64,000 nucleotides of DNA from Paraburkholderia sp. BL21I4N1. Lineage in GTDB: Bacteria > Pseudomonadota > Gammaproteobacteria > Burkholderiales > Burkholderiaceae. Under the pieces are notes generated by a model. It was given only the letters and a program-made list of their open reading frames with translations, was not told the DNA's origin and ran no database searches. Positions 29,487-40,206 of this stretch are shown here, piece by piece. Position 1 is the stretch's first letter, and each line of letters opens with the position of its first letter. The stretch lies in contig NZ_PVEN01000017.1 in NCBI RefSeq assembly GCF_002973525.1, forward strand, positions 62,001 to 126,000. Reading direction: 5' to 3'. The position numbers and the translations under genes were made by a program.

Positions 29487-30419
29487 ATGTCAGCCATAGA
29501 AATTCGTAACGTCAAGAAGCGCTACAAGGACTTGCAGGCGCTCAAGGGCGTCAGCCTCACGGTGGAAGAAGGCGAGTTCTTCGGACTGCTTGGTCCGAAC
29601 GGCGCGGGCAAGACGACGCTGATCAGCATACTCGCCGGTCTCGCGCGTGCCGATGAAGGCAGCATCGCGGTGCGCGGCCATGACGTCGTTAGCGATTTCC
29701 GCGACGCGCGCCGTGCGCTCGGCGTGGTGCCGCAGGAACTCGTGTTCGATCCGTTCTTCACGGTCCGCGAATCGTTGCGGATTCAGTCCGGCTATTACGG
29801 GCTGCGCAATAACGACGCGTGGATCGACGAGATCATGGCCAATCTCGATCTCACCGAGAAAGCCGACGTCAACATGCGCGCGCTGTCGGGCGGCATGAAG
29901 CGTCGCGTGCTGGTCGCGCAGGCGCTGGTACACCGGCCGCCGGTGATCGTGCTCGACGAGCCGACCGCGGGCGTCGACGTCGAATTGCGCCAGACGCTGT
30001 GGAAATTCATCTCGCGCCTGAATCGCGAAGGTCACACCATCGTGCTGACCACGCACTACCTCGAAGAAGCCGAATCGCTGTGCGACCGCATCGCAATGCT
30101 GCGGCGCGGCGAGGTGGTCGCGCTGGAGCGCACCAGCGCGCTGCTGCAGCGCTTCGCGGGCATGCAACTGTTCCTGCGTTTCGCGCAAGGCGTGCTGCCG
30201 GCCGAGTTACGGCCGCTCGACGTGGAAAGCGGCGCGGGCAACGGCAATGGCCGTCAGCACCTGCTGCGCCTCGCGAGCTATGACGACGTCGAGCGGATTC
30301 TCGCGCAGTGCCGCGCGGCGGGCTGCACGTTCGAAGAAATCGAGGTCCGCAAAGCCGACCTCGAAGATGTGTTCGTTCAGGTAATGAACGGTCCGGAAGT
30401 CATCGAGGGGCTGGCATGA
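29487..30419 (+). CDS. ABC-2 type exporter ATP-binding protein
   Basis: The 310-aa ATPase has Walker A GPNGAGKTT (36-44), signature LSGGMKRR and Walker B VIVLDEPTAGVD, in the style of the NodI/DrrA/YadG group of exporters. The C-terminal about 80 residues form the extra domain common in that group. The ATG at 29487 gives the usual start; an upstream in-frame start at 29406 would add 27 unconserved residues. It overlaps the permease gene by 4 bp (ATGA). The exported substrate is unknown. Confidence 0.92.
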   Translation: MSAIEIRNVKKRYKDLQALKGVSLTVEEGEFFGLLGPNGAGKTTLISILAGLARADEGSIAVRGHDVVSDFRDARRALGVVPQELVFDPFFTVRESLRIQSGYYGLRNNDAWIDEIMANLDLTEKADVNMRALSGGMKRRVLVAQALVHRPPVIVLDEPTAGVDVELRQTLWKFISRLNREGHTIVLTTHYLEEAESLCDRIAMLRRGEVVALERTSALLQRFAGMQLFLRFAQGVLPAELRPLDVESGAGNGNGRQHLLRLASYDDVERILAQCRAAGCTFEEIEVRKADLEDVFVQVMNGPEVIEGLA

Positions 30420-31171
30420 GTGGTTTCCGCACGCTGTTTTACAAAGAGCTTCTGCGGTTCTGGAAGGTGTCGTTTCAGACCGTGCTAGCCCCGGTCATTA
30501 CCGCGCTGCTGTATCTGACCATCTTCGGCCACGCGTTGCGCGGTCACGTCGAAGTCTATCCGGGTGTCGAATACACGAGTTTTCTGATTCCGGGTCTCGT
30601 GATGATGAGCGTGTTGCAAAATGCGTTCGCGAACAGTTCGTCGTCGCTGATCCAGTCGAAGATCACCGGTAACCTGGTGTTCGTGCTGCTGCCGCCGCTG
30701 TCGCACTACGAAATGTTCGGCGCCTATGTGCTGGCGGCCGTGGCGCGCGGGCTCGCGGTCGGCTTCGGCGTGTTCATCGTGACGATCTGGTTCGTGCCGG
30801 TCAGCTTCAGCGCGCCGTTCTACATCATCGGCTTCGCGATTTTCGGCGCGGCGATTCTCGGCACGCTCGGCCTGATCGCCGGCATCTGGGCCGAGAAATT
30901 CGACCAGCTGGCGGCGTTCCAGAACTTCCTGATCATGCCGCTCACGTTCCTGTCGGGCGTGTTTTATTCGACGCATACGCTGCCGCCGGTGTGGCGCGAA
31001 GTGTCGCGGCTGAATCCCTTTTTCTACATGATCGACGGCTTTCGCTACGGTTTCTTCGGGATGTCGGATATCAATCCGCTCGAAAGCCTGGCGATCGTTG
31101 CCGGTTTCTTTGTGGTGCTGGCCGCGATTGCGATGCGCATGCTCGCTTCCGGCTACAAACTGCGCCACTGA
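30416..31171 (+). CDS. ABC-2 type exporter permease (YadH/NodJ-like)
   Basis: The 251-aa membrane protein has six hydrophobic segments and the ABC-2 signature near the C-terminus (MPLTFLSGVFYSTHTLPPVWREVSRLNPFFYMIDGFRYGFFG). It pairs with the ATPase encoded just upstream with overlapping codons. The pair sits between the mla operon and a BolA gene. Confidence 0.92.
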   Translation: MSGFRTLFYKELLRFWKVSFQTVLAPVITALLYLTIFGHALRGHVEVYPGVEYTSFLIPGLVMMSVLQNAFANSSSSLIQSKITGNLVFVLLPPLSHYEMFGAYVLAAVARGLAVGFGVFIVTIWFVPVSFSAPFYIIGFAIFGAAILGTLGLIAGIWAEKFDQLAAFQNFLIMPLTFLSGVFYSTHTLPPVWREVSRLNPFFYMIDGFRYGFFGMSDINPLESLAIVAGFFVVLAAIAMRMLASGYKLRH

Positions 31172-31185
31172 CAGGAGCTTCTCTC

Positions 31186-31425
31186 ATGTTGCCGACTCCC
31201 GAACAGGTCAAGCAATACATCGCGGCTGGGCTCACTTGCCAGCATCTCGAAGTCGAAGGCGACGGCCAGCATTTCTTTGCGACCATCGTTTCGCCGAGCT
31301 TCGAAGGCAAGCGTCTGATCCAGCGCCATCAACTCGTGTATGCGGCGCTCGGCGACCGCATGCGCGAAGAAATCCACGCGCTCAGCATGAAGACGCTGAC
31401 GCCCGCCGAATGGCAGACCGCGTAA
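31186..31425 (+). CDS. BolA/IbaG-family protein
   Basis: A 79-aa protein with the BolA fold: CQHLEVEGDGQHFFATIVSPSFEGKRLIQRHQLVYAALGDRMREEIHALSMKTLTP shows the FxGKxLxxRHQxVY helix. Such proteins work with monothiol glutaredoxins in iron-sulfur trafficking; the position next to mla genes and murA is that of E. coli ibaG (yrbA). SD sequence AGGAG lies upstream of the ATG at 31186. Confidence 0.9.
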   Translation: MLPTPEQVKQYIAAGLTCQHLEVEGDGQHFFATIVSPSFEGKRLIQRHQLVYAALGDRMREEIHALSMKTLTPAEWQTA

Positions 31426-31536
31426 TCTGGAAATTTAGTGCGAATTACTCAAGAAGGGCGCGACGCCGGCAGCGGCGCGTCGAACACAGTCAAGGCAGCC
31501 CCGGCCAAAGGTCTGGGCAATCAGGAAGTGACAGGC

Positions 31537-32795
<1,259 letters not shown>

Positions 32796-32799
<4 letters not shown>

Positions 32800-33482
32800 G
32801 CTCGATGCCGCAAACGTCGTCATCGCCGGCGGTGAGCGCACCGCTCACGCTGGCTTTGTCGAAAGGGCGTATCTTCGAAGAGACGCTGCCGCTGCTCGCG
32901 GCAGCCGGCATCGAAGTGGCCGAAGATCCGGAAACGTCGCGCAAGCTGATTCTGCCGACCACCGACGCCAACGTGCGCGTGATCATCGTACGCGCCACCG
33001 ACGTGCCGACCTACGTGGAATACGGCGCGGCCGACTTCGGCGTGGCGGGCAAAGACGTGCTGCTCGAACACGGCGGCAGCGGGCTGTATCAACCGGTCGA
33101 CCTGGATATTGCGCGCTGCCGCATGTCGGTCGCGGTGGCGGCGGGTTTCGATTATGCGAACGCGGTGCGTCAGGGCGCACGCTTGCGCGTGGCGACCAAG
33201 TATGTGGAAACGGCTCGTGAGCATTTTGCCGCCAAGGGCGTGCACGTCGACCTGATCAAGCTTTACGGTTCGATGGAGTTGGCGCCGCTGGTGGGGCTTG
33301 CCGATGCGATCGTCGATTTGGTGAGCTCGGGCAATACCTTGCGCGCCAACAATCTTGTCGAGGTGGAGGAGATCATGCAGATTTCGTCGCGCCTCGTGGT
33401 GAACCAGGCCGCGCTGAAGTTGAAGCGCGCAGCGTTGCGGCCGATTCTCGACGCGTTCGAACGCGCGTCGAAAGCCGGCTGA
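32796..33482 (+). CDS. hisG: ATP phosphoribosyltransferase HisG, short form
   Basis: The 228-aa enzyme joins ATP and PRPP in the first step of histidine synthesis. The catalytic domain is complete (LALSKGRIFEETLPLLAAAGI, YGAADFGVAGKDVLLE, IVDLVSSGNTLRANNLVEVE), but the C-terminal regulatory domain of the long form is missing. Short HisG needs HisZ as partner; hisZ is not in this window. It overlaps murA by 4 bp and leads the his cluster. Confidence 0.96.
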
Positions 33483-33556
33483 GCAGCGACCCGCTTGTGC
33501 CCGATAGTGCCAGTCTGACCACGCCCTAAAGCGCGCCTTACCGAAACGGATACCGT

Positions 33557-34888
33557 ATGTCTATCAAGATTCGCAAACTCGATTCCACCGCATCCGACTT
33601 CCAGAAGTCGTTGCACGCGGTGCTCGCGTTCGAGGCGAGCGAAGACGAAGCAATCGAGCGCTCGGTCGCGCAGATTCTGAACGACGTGAAGGCGCGCGGC
33701 GACGCGGCGGTGCTCGAGTACACGCAGCGCTTCGACCGGCTCGAGGCGAAGAGCGTCGACGCGCTCGAATTGCCGATGTCCGAACTCGAAGCCGCGCTCG
33801 AAAGTCTTGAGCCTAAGCGCCGCGCGGCGCTCGAAGCGGCCGCGGCGCGTGTGCGCGGCTACCACGAGAAGCAGAAGATCGAATGCGGCAGCCATAGCTG
33901 GCAGTACACGGAAGCCGACGGCACGGTGCTCGGCCAGAAGGTCACGCCGCTCGACCGCGCGGGGATTTATGTGCCGGGCGGCAAGGCGGCGTATCCGTCG
34001 TCGGTGCTGATGAACGCGATTCCGGCGCGGGTGGCCGGCGTGCGCGAAATCGTCATGGTCGTGCCCACGCCGGACGGCGTGAAGAATCCGCTGGTGCTGG
34101 CCGCCGCGTTGCTGGGCGGCGTGGATCGCGTGTTCACGATCGGCGGCGCGCAGGCCGTGGGCGCTTTGGCCTACGGTACGGAAACGGTGCCCGCGGTCGA
34201 CAAGATCTGCGGTCCCGGCAACGCGTACGTCGCGTCGGCGAAGCGCCGCGTGTTCGGCACGGTCGGCATCGACATGATCGCCGGGCCGTCGGAAATTCTC
34301 GTGCTATGCGACGGCACCACCGACCCGCGCTGGGTCGCCATGGACCTGTTCTCGCAAGCTGAGCACGACGAACTCGCGCAATCCATTTTGCTGTGCCCGG
34401 ACGACGCGTTCATCAACCGCGTGCACGACGCGATCAACGAACTGCTGCCCACCATGCCGCGCCGCGACGTGATCAAAGCGTCGCTCGAAGGACGCGGCGC
34501 GCTGATTAAAGTGCGCGACATGGCCGAAGCCTGCGCGATCGCCAACGACATCGCGCCGGAGCACCTCGAAATTTCGGCGTTGGAGCCGCATCAGTGGGGC
34601 CAACTGATCCGCCATGCCGGCGCGATCTTCCTCGGCCGTTATACGAGCGAAAGTCTCGGCGACTACTGCGCGGGCCCGAATCATGTGCTGCCTACGTCGC
34701 GCACCGCACGGTTCTCGTCGCCGCTGGGCGTCTATGATTTCTTCAAGCGTTCGAGCGTGATCGAGGTCAGCGCGGAAGGTGCGCAGACGCTCGGCGAGAT
34801 TGCCGCCGAACTCGCTTACGGCGAAGGCCTGCAGGCGCATGCTCGCAGCGCCGAATACCGGATGCGGCAAAACAACGACCGCGGCTGA
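33557..34888 (+). CDS. hisD: Histidinol dehydrogenase
   Basis: The 443-aa zinc enzyme carries out the last two steps of histidine synthesis, oxidising L-histidinol to L-histidine with NAD. Family blocks are clear: DRAGIYVPGGKAAYPSSVLMNAIPA, GPGNAYVASAKRRVFGTVGIDMIAGPSE, LFSQAEHDELAQSILL, and C-terminal GPNHVLPTSRTARFSSPLGVYDF. Length is normal. It lies 74 bp after hisG. Confidence 0.98.
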   Translation: MSIKIRKLDSTASDFQKSLHAVLAFEASEDEAIERSVAQILNDVKARGDAAVLEYTQRFDRLEAKSVDALELPMSELEAALESLEPKRRAALEAAAARVRGYHEKQKIECGSHSWQYTEADGTVLGQKVTPLDRAGIYVPGGKAAYPSSVLMNAIPARVAGVREIVMVVPTPDGVKNPLVLAAALLGGVDRVFTIGGAQAVGALAYGTETVPAVDKICGPGNAYVASAKRRVFGTVGIDMIAGPSEILVLCDGTTDPRWVAMDLFSQAEHDELAQSILLCPDDAFINRVHDAINELLPTMPRRDVIKASLEGRGALIKVRDMAEACAIANDIAPEHLEISALEPHQWGQLIRHAGAIFLGRYTSESLGDYCAGPNHVLPTSRTARFSSPLGVYDFFKRSSVIEVSAEGAQTLGEIAAELAYGEGLQAHARSAEYRMRQNNDRG

Positions 34889-35097
34889 GTCAGGCCGAGC
34901 AGGGCAGCGCGCGGAGAACCGGCCGCGCACTGCGAGAGGCAGCGGGCGTTGCATCGGGCGGATGCCCGCGAACCTCGGCGACAGATTTCATCGGTTTTCC
35001 CGTTCAATAAAATGACCCAGACCGGCCTGAGGCAGCCCGCGTGCCGCCGACGCCAGGCCGGAGACCTTCTCGCGACCGGTCCACAGTCCACAGACCT

Positions 35098-36168
35098 ATG
35101 ACGACACCTCAAGACATCATCCGCCGCGACGTGCTTGCCATGACGAGCTATCCGGTTTCGGACGCCACGGGCTTTCTTAAGCTCGACGCGATGGAAAACC
35201 CGTTTCCGCTGCCGCCGGCCCTGGCCGCGCAGTTGGGCGAGCATCTGGCGGCTGTCGCGCTGAACCGTTATCCGGCGCCGCGTCCCGAAGCGCTGATCGA
35301 CAAGATCAAACGCGTGATGGGCGTGCCGGCCGGTTGCGACGTGCTGCTCGGCAATGGTTCGGACGAGATCATCGCGATGGTGTCGATCGCGTGCGCGCAG
35401 CCGGGCGCCAAGGTGCTCGCGCCGATGCCGGGTTTCGTGATGTATCAGATGTCGGCGAAGCTGGCGAATCTGGAGTTCGTCGGCGTGCCGCTGAACGCGG
35501 ATTTCACGCTCGACACCGAAGCGATGCTCGCGGCGATCGCCGAGCATCAGCCGGCGATCGTCTATCTGGCATACCCGAACAACCCGACCGGCACGATGTT
35601 CGACGATGCCGACATGGAGCGCATCATCGCCGCGGCGAACCGGAGCCTCGTGGTGATCGACGAGGCGTACCAGCCGTTCGCGCAGCAAAGCTGGCTGCCG
35701 CGCGCCGGTGAGTACGACAACGTCGTCGTGATGCGCACGGTGTCCAAGCTCGGTCTGGCCGGCATCCGCCTCGGCTATCTGGTCGGCAAGCCGGCATGGC
35801 TGACCGAATTCGACAAAGTGCGGCCGCCGTACAACACCAACGTGCTCACGCAGGCCGCCGCCGATTTCCTGCTCGACCATATCGACGTGCTCGACGCGCA
35901 AGCGGCGCTGCTGCGCGAGGAACGCACGAAACTCGCGCAGGCCGTAGCGGCACTGCCGGGCGCCGAAGTGTTCCCGAGTGCCGGCAACTTCCTGCTGGTG
36001 CGGGTGCCCGACGCATCGGTTGTGTTCGAAACGCTGCTGACAGCGCGGGTTTTGATCAAAAACGTGAGTAAAATGCATCCATTGCTGGCGAATTGCGTGC
36101 GTTTGACCGTCGGTTCGGCGGAAGAAAATGCGCAACTGGTCGCCGCACTGAAACTCGTGCTGCACTGA
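35098..36168 (+). CDS. hisC: Histidinol-phosphate aminotransferase
   Basis: The 356-aa PLP enzyme converts imidazole acetol phosphate and glutamate to histidinol phosphate. The N-terminal FLKLDAMENPFPLP, LGNGSDEIIAM and AYPNNPTGTMF motifs are present, and the PLP lysine is in TVSKLGLAGIRLGYL. ATG 35098 gives the standard MTTPQDIIRRDV start. About 200 bp separates it from hisD; that stretch shows no gene. Confidence 0.97.
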   Translation: MTTPQDIIRRDVLAMTSYPVSDATGFLKLDAMENPFPLPPALAAQLGEHLAAVALNRYPAPRPEALIDKIKRVMGVPAGCDVLLGNGSDEIIAMVSIACAQPGAKVLAPMPGFVMYQMSAKLANLEFVGVPLNADFTLDTEAMLAAIAEHQPAIVYLAYPNNPTGTMFDDADMERIIAAANRSLVVIDEAYQPFAQQSWLPRAGEYDNVVVMRTVSKLGLAGIRLGYLVGKPAWLTEFDKVRPPYNTNVLTQAAADFLLDHIDVLDAQAALLREERTKLAQAVAALPGAEVFPSAGNFLLVRVPDASVVFETLLTARVLIKNVSKMHPLLANCVRLTVGSAEENAQLVAALKLVLH

Positions 36169-36237
36169 ACGGCGCGCCGAGCGGCCGCCTCCCCTCCCAC
36201 CTACCCATCGCTTTCTAGCTCGATTCGAGGAATTACC

Positions 36238-36825
36238 ATGCGCCTTGCGGAAGTCGTTCGCAACACCAGCGAAACGCAGATCCGTGTGAAGATCAATCTG
36301 GACGGCACCGGTCAGCAAAAGCTGGCCACCGGTGTGCCGTTTCTGGACCACATGCTCGACCAGATCGCACGGCATGGATTGTTCGACCTCGACATCGAAG
36401 CGCATGGCGACCTGCATATCGACGACCACCACACGGTCGAAGACGTCGGCATCACGCTCGGCCAGGCCGTCGCCAAGGCAATCGGCGATCGCAAGGGCAT
36501 CGTTCGCTACGGTCACTCTTACGTGCCGCTGGACGAAGCGCTGTCGCGCGTCGTGATCGATTTTTCCGGCCGTCCCGGCCTCGAATTCCATGTGCCGTTC
36601 ACGCGCGCGCGAATCGGCACGTTCGACGTCGATCTGTCGATCGAGTTTTTCCGCGGCTTCGTGAATCATGCGGGCGTCACGCTGCATATCGACAATCTGC
36701 GCGGCTTGAACGCCCATCATCAGATGGAAACGGTGTTCAAGGCGTTCGGACGTGCATTGCGCATGGCCACCGAAATGGACGCGCGCGCGGCGGGGCAGAT
36801 TCCGTCGACCAAGGGCAGCCTTTAA
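36238..36825 (+). CDS. hisB: Imidazoleglycerol-phosphate dehydratase
   Basis: The 195-aa monofunctional dehydratase converts imidazole glycerol phosphate to imidazole acetol phosphate. Manganese-binding histidine motifs are visible (LDHMLDQIARHG, HIDDHHTVEDVGI, HHQMETVFKAFGRAL). The phosphatase domain found fused in enterobacterial HisB is absent, as expected for betaproteobacteria. A GAGGAA Shine-Dalgarno precedes the start. Confidence 0.97.
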   Translation: MRLAEVVRNTSETQIRVKINLDGTGQQKLATGVPFLDHMLDQIARHGLFDLDIEAHGDLHIDDHHTVEDVGITLGQAVAKAIGDRKGIVRYGHSYVPLDEALSRVVIDFSGRPGLEFHVPFTRARIGTFDVDLSIEFFRGFVNHAGVTLHIDNLRGLNAHHQMETVFKAFGRALRMATEMDARAAGQIPSTKGSL

Positions 36826-36903
36826 GCACTTTCGAGCCTCCGTTAGCCGGCTTTTTTACCAGGACCGGGAGTCGCGCCGTGTGGCGCTTGCGTCCCGTGT
36901 GCA

Positions 36904-37524
36904 ATGGACATTCTGAAGTCGTTTATCTCGCTGCTCGCGTTGATCAATCCGGTCGGCGCCATCCCGTTCTTTCTGAGCCTGACGATGCATCAGAGCGACG
37001 TCGAGCGGCGTAGAACCATCCGCATCGCGGCGATTTCGGTGTTCTGCGTGATTGCGGTGACCACGCTGCTCGGACAGCAGATCATCAGCTTCTTCGGCAT
37101 TTCGGTCGGCTCGCTCGAAGTGGGCGGCGGCATCATCATGCTGCTGATGGCGATCAACATGCTGAATGCGCAGATCGGCAATAGCCGGTCGACGCCGGAA
37201 GAGCGCCACGAAGCCGAGCAGAAGGACAACATCGCGGTCGTGCCGTTGGCGATTCCGCTGTTGACCGGGCCGGGCGCGATCAGCACCACGATCATTTACG
37301 CGGCCGGTTCGGCGCACTGGTACGACCGGCTCAGCCTCATCGCGATCGGCGCGGTATTGGCGACGATCTGCTTTTTTTCGCTGCGTTTGGCCGAACCGAT
37401 TGCCCGCTGGGTAGGTCGCACGGGTATCAATATCGGCACGCGGCTCATGGGTTTGATGTTATCGGCGCTGGCGGTGGAATTCATCGTCGATGGATTGAAG
37501 GCATTGCTGCCTAACTTGAAATGA
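36904..37524 (+). CDS. MarC-family integral membrane protein inside the his operon
   Basis: The 206-aa protein has six hydrophobic segments and the MarC/UPF0056 pattern (SLLALINPVGAIPFFLSLT, AIPLLTGPGAISTTIIYA, RLMGLMLSALAVEFIVDGL). Its function is not established; the old link with multiple antibiotic resistance has been questioned. The stop overlaps the hisH start (ATGA), so it is translationally coupled to histidine synthesis genes. Confidence 0.92.
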   Translation: MDILKSFISLLALINPVGAIPFFLSLTMHQSDVERRRTIRIAAISVFCVIAVTTLLGQQIISFFGISVGSLEVGGGIIMLLMAINMLNAQIGNSRSTPEERHEAEQKDNIAVVPLAIPLLTGPGAISTTIIYAAGSAHWYDRLSLIAIGAVLATICFFSLRLAEPIARWVGRTGINIGTRLMGLMLSALAVEFIVDGLKALLPNLK

Positions 37525-38162
37525 AAACTTCGATAGCGATTGTGGATTACGGCATGGGCAACCTGCGTTCGGTGGCCCAGGCATTGCGCAAAGCGGCGCC
37601 GGAAGCGGACGTGGCGATCGTCGACCAGCCGGACGCGATCCGCGCGGCCGACCGTGTCGTGCTGCCCGGTCAGGGCGCGATGCCCGACTGCATGCGCAGC
37701 CTCGGCGAATCCGGCCTGCAGGAAGCGGTGCTCGAAGCGTCGCGCAGCAAGCCGCTGATGGGTGTGTGCATCGGCGAGCAGATGCTGTTCGACTGGAGCG
37801 CCGAGGGCGATACGCCGGGTCTCGGGCTGCTGCCGGGCAAGGTGCTGCGCTTCGACCTCGAAGGCCAACTGCAGGACGACGGCTCGCGCTTCAAGGTGCC
37901 GCAAATGGGCTGGAATCGCGTGCGCCAGGCGCAGCCGCATCCGCTGTGGGACGGTGTGGCCGACAACGCCTTTTTCTACTTCGTGCATAGCTACTATGTT
38001 GTGCCCGACAATGCCGCCCATACATCGGGCGAAACGGTGTACGGTGTGCCCTTTACCTCGGCGGTGGCGCGGGATAACATCTTCGCGACCCAATTCCACC
38101 CGGAAAAGAGCGCCGAAGCGGGGTTGCGTGTGTATCGCAACTTCGTGCACTGGAACCCGTGA
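37521..38162 (+). CDS. hisH: Imidazole glycerol phosphate synthase, glutaminase subunit
   Basis: The 213-aa class I amidotransferase hydrolyses glutamine and channels ammonia to HisF. The nucleophile is Cys83 (GVCIGEQMLF), and the His-Glu pair is in TQFHPEKSAEAG near the C-terminus. It starts inside the stop of marC. hisA follows after 214 bp without an obvious gene. Confidence 0.97.
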   Translation: MKTSIAIVDYGMGNLRSVAQALRKAAPEADVAIVDQPDAIRAADRVVLPGQGAMPDCMRSLGESGLQEAVLEASRSKPLMGVCIGEQMLFDWSAEGDTPGLGLLPGKVLRFDLEGQLQDDGSRFKVPQMGWNRVRQAQPHPLWDGVADNAFFYFVHSYYVVPDNAAHTSGETVYGVPFTSAVARDNIFATQFHPEKSAEAGLRVYRNFVHWNP

Positions 38163-38376
38163 GCGCCTTTCTTCATCCTGTTGCCGTGTGCCGGTCCGCC
38201 ACAAGCGGAGCGTGCGCCGCGCGCCACGACCGTAACACCCAGACCCTGCTGCCCGACGGCGCTCGGCTGGAGCGTCGAAAGAGTTGTACTAAACTAGCGA
38301 AACGGCGTTTCAGCGGGCCGGCTCATCAGCCGCTGCCGCCGACCATCAACCCCTTCCCAGACAACACCCGATTGCT

Positions 38377-39129
38377 ATGCTGCTGATTCCCGCCATCGAC
38401 CTGAAAGATGGTCACTGTGTACGCCTCAAACAGGGCGATATGGACCAGGCGACAATTTTTTCCGAGGAACCGGCGGCAATGGCCCGACATTGGGTCGACC
38501 GCGGCGCCCGGCGTCTGCACCTCGTCGACCTGAATGGCGCGTTCGCCGGCAAGCCGAAGAATGAAGACGCGATCCGCGCGATCATCGAGGAAGTGGGCGG
38601 CGCGATTCCCGTGCAGCTGGGCGGCGGCATTCGCGACCTGAACACGATCGAGCGCTATCTCGACGACGGCTTGTCGTACGTGATCATCGGCACCGCGGCG
38701 GTGAAAAATCCGGGCTTTCTGCAGGACGCCTGCACGGCGTTCGGCGGCCATATCATCGTCGGCCTCGACGCGAAAGACGGCAAGGTCGCGACCGACGGCT
38801 GGAGCAAGCTGACCGGCCACGAAGTCGCCGATCTGGCGCGCAAGTTTGAGGATTACGGCTGCGAATCGATCATCTATACCGACATCGGCCGCGACGGGAT
38901 GCTGCAAGGCATCAACATCGAAGCCACGGTGCGCCTTGCGCGCGCGGTGAAGATTCCGGTGATCGCGAGCGGCGGTTTGTCGAACCTCGCGGACATCGAG
39001 TCGCTGTGCGAAGTCGAGGACGAAGGCATTGAAGGCGTGATCTGCGGCCGGGCGATCTACTCGGGCGATCTCGACTTCACGGCCGCGCAGACGCTCGCGG
39101 ACCGGCTGCGCGAATCGGACGACGCTTAA
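38377..39129 (+). CDS. hisA: Phosphoribosylformimino-5-aminoimidazole carboxamide ribotide isomerase
   Basis: The 250-aa TIM-barrel enzyme isomerises ProFAR to PRFAR. The first catalytic Asp is in LLIPAIDLKDG (Asp8), the second in IYTDIGRDGM, and the phosphate loops VQLGGGIRD and IASGGLSNLADI are present. The stop codon is the start of a 4 x 12-bp tandem repeat. Confidence 0.98.
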   Translation: MLLIPAIDLKDGHCVRLKQGDMDQATIFSEEPAAMARHWVDRGARRLHLVDLNGAFAGKPKNEDAIRAIIEEVGGAIPVQLGGGIRDLNTIERYLDDGLSYVIIGTAAVKNPGFLQDACTAFGGHIIVGLDAKDGKVATDGWSKLTGHEVADLARKFEDYGCESIIYTDIGRDGMLQGINIEATVRLARAVKIPVIASGGLSNLADIESLCEVEDEGIEGVICGRAIYSGDLDFTAAQTLADRLRESDDA

Positions 39130-39173
39130 GGCGCGTTTTAAGGCGCGTTTTAAGGCGCGTTTTAAGGCGCGTT
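39126..39173 (+). repeat. Four perfect 12-bp tandem repeats at the hisA stop
   Basis: The unit TTAAGGCGCGTT occurs four times head to tail, starting one base before the hisA TAA. Each copy carries an in-frame TAA, so read-through or unit loss does not change the protein. The following 39174-39431, up to hisF, shows no gene, terminator or promoter I can support. Confidence 0.95.
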
Positions 39174-39431
39174 TGGGACGTCGGGCACGGTGCTCTGTTT
39201 CACGCTTCTTCGGGCGCGAGTTTCGGGTACGTGCCACCTCGGTCAGGCGTTGCCGGCAACGGATCGCCGGCGTCCGACGCCGTTGTGACGGCGCCGCGCA
39301 CAGCGTGCGCGCGCATGCCGTCCGCATACAACACACCGGCGGGCGCGGCTCGCCGCAACCGGCCGCGCCGGCCCCGCGCCGCTCGCCCACGCGAGCGGCC
39401 TCATCAGCGGTATTGGCAGAATTGCACGATC

Positions 39432-40205
39432 ATGGCTCTAGCTAAACGCATCATTCCCTGTCTCGACGTCACGGCTGGCCGCGTGGTCAAGGGCGTCAAC
39501 TTCGTCGAACTGCGCGATGCCGGCGATCCGGTCGAAATCGCCCGCCGCTATGACGATCAGGGTGCCGACGAACTCACCTTCCTCGACATCACCGCGACCT
39601 CCGATCAGCGCGATCTGATCCTGCCTATCATCGAAGCAGTCGCCTCCCAGGTGTTCATTCCGCTGACGGTCGGCGGCGGCGTGCGCGCCGTCGAAGACGT
39701 GCGGCGCCTGCTGAACGCGGGCGCGGACAAGATCAGCATGAACTCGTCGGCGGTGGCGAATCCGCAGCTCGTCAAGGACGCCACGGATAAATACGGCTCG
39801 CAATGCATCGTCGTCGCGATCGACGCGAAGCGCGTGTCCGCCGACGGCGAAACGCCGCGCTGGGAAGTCTTCACGCATGGCGGGCGCAAGGCCACGGGCC
39901 TCGAAGCGGTCGAATGGGCGCGCAAGATGGCCGAACTCGGCGCCGGCGAAATCCTGCTGACCAGCATGGACCGCGACGGCACCAAGAGCGGTTTCGATCT
40001 CGCGCTTACGCGCGCGGTGTCGGACGCGGTGCCGATTCCCGTGATCGCCTCGGGCGGCGTGGGCAATCTGCAGCATCTGGCCGACGGCATCAAAAACGGG
40101 CACGCGGATGCGGTGCTGGCCGCCAGCATCTTCCACTATGGCGAGCACACGGTCGGCGAGGCCAAGCGCTTCATGGCCGAGCAAGGCATTTCGGTGAGGT
40201 TGTAA
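39432..40205 (+). CDS. hisF: Imidazole glycerol phosphate synthase, cyclase subunit
   Basis: The 257-aa TIM-barrel cyclase uses PRFAR and ammonia from HisH to form imidazole glycerol phosphate and AICAR. The catalytic Asp is in RIIPCLDVTAGRVVKG (Asp11), the second in LLTSMDRDGTKSGFD, and the phosphate loops (TVGGGVRAVEDV, VIASGGVGNLQH) are intact. An upstream in-frame start at 39231 is rejected because the added residues are unconserved. Confidence 0.98.
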   Translation: MALAKRIIPCLDVTAGRVVKGVNFVELRDAGDPVEIARRYDDQGADELTFLDITATSDQRDLILPIIEAVASQVFIPLTVGGGVRAVEDVRRLLNAGADKISMNSSAVANPQLVKDATDKYGSQCIVVAIDAKRVSADGETPRWEVFTHGGRKATGLEAVEWARKMAELGAGEILLTSMDRDGTKSGFDLALTRAVSDAVPIPVIASGGVGNLQHLADGIKNGHADAVLAASIFHYGEHTVGEAKRFMAEQGISVRL

Positions 40206-40206
40206 C

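Noticed and set aside
39126..39173. Phase-variable switch in hisA
   Set aside because: The unit length is a multiple of three and the repeat begins at the stop codon, so copy changes cannot alter the HisA frame.
38326..39390. 354-codon frame antisense to hisA with RALK repeats
   Set aside because: The repeated peptide is only the 12-bp tandem repeat read in reverse; hisA on the other strand is complete.
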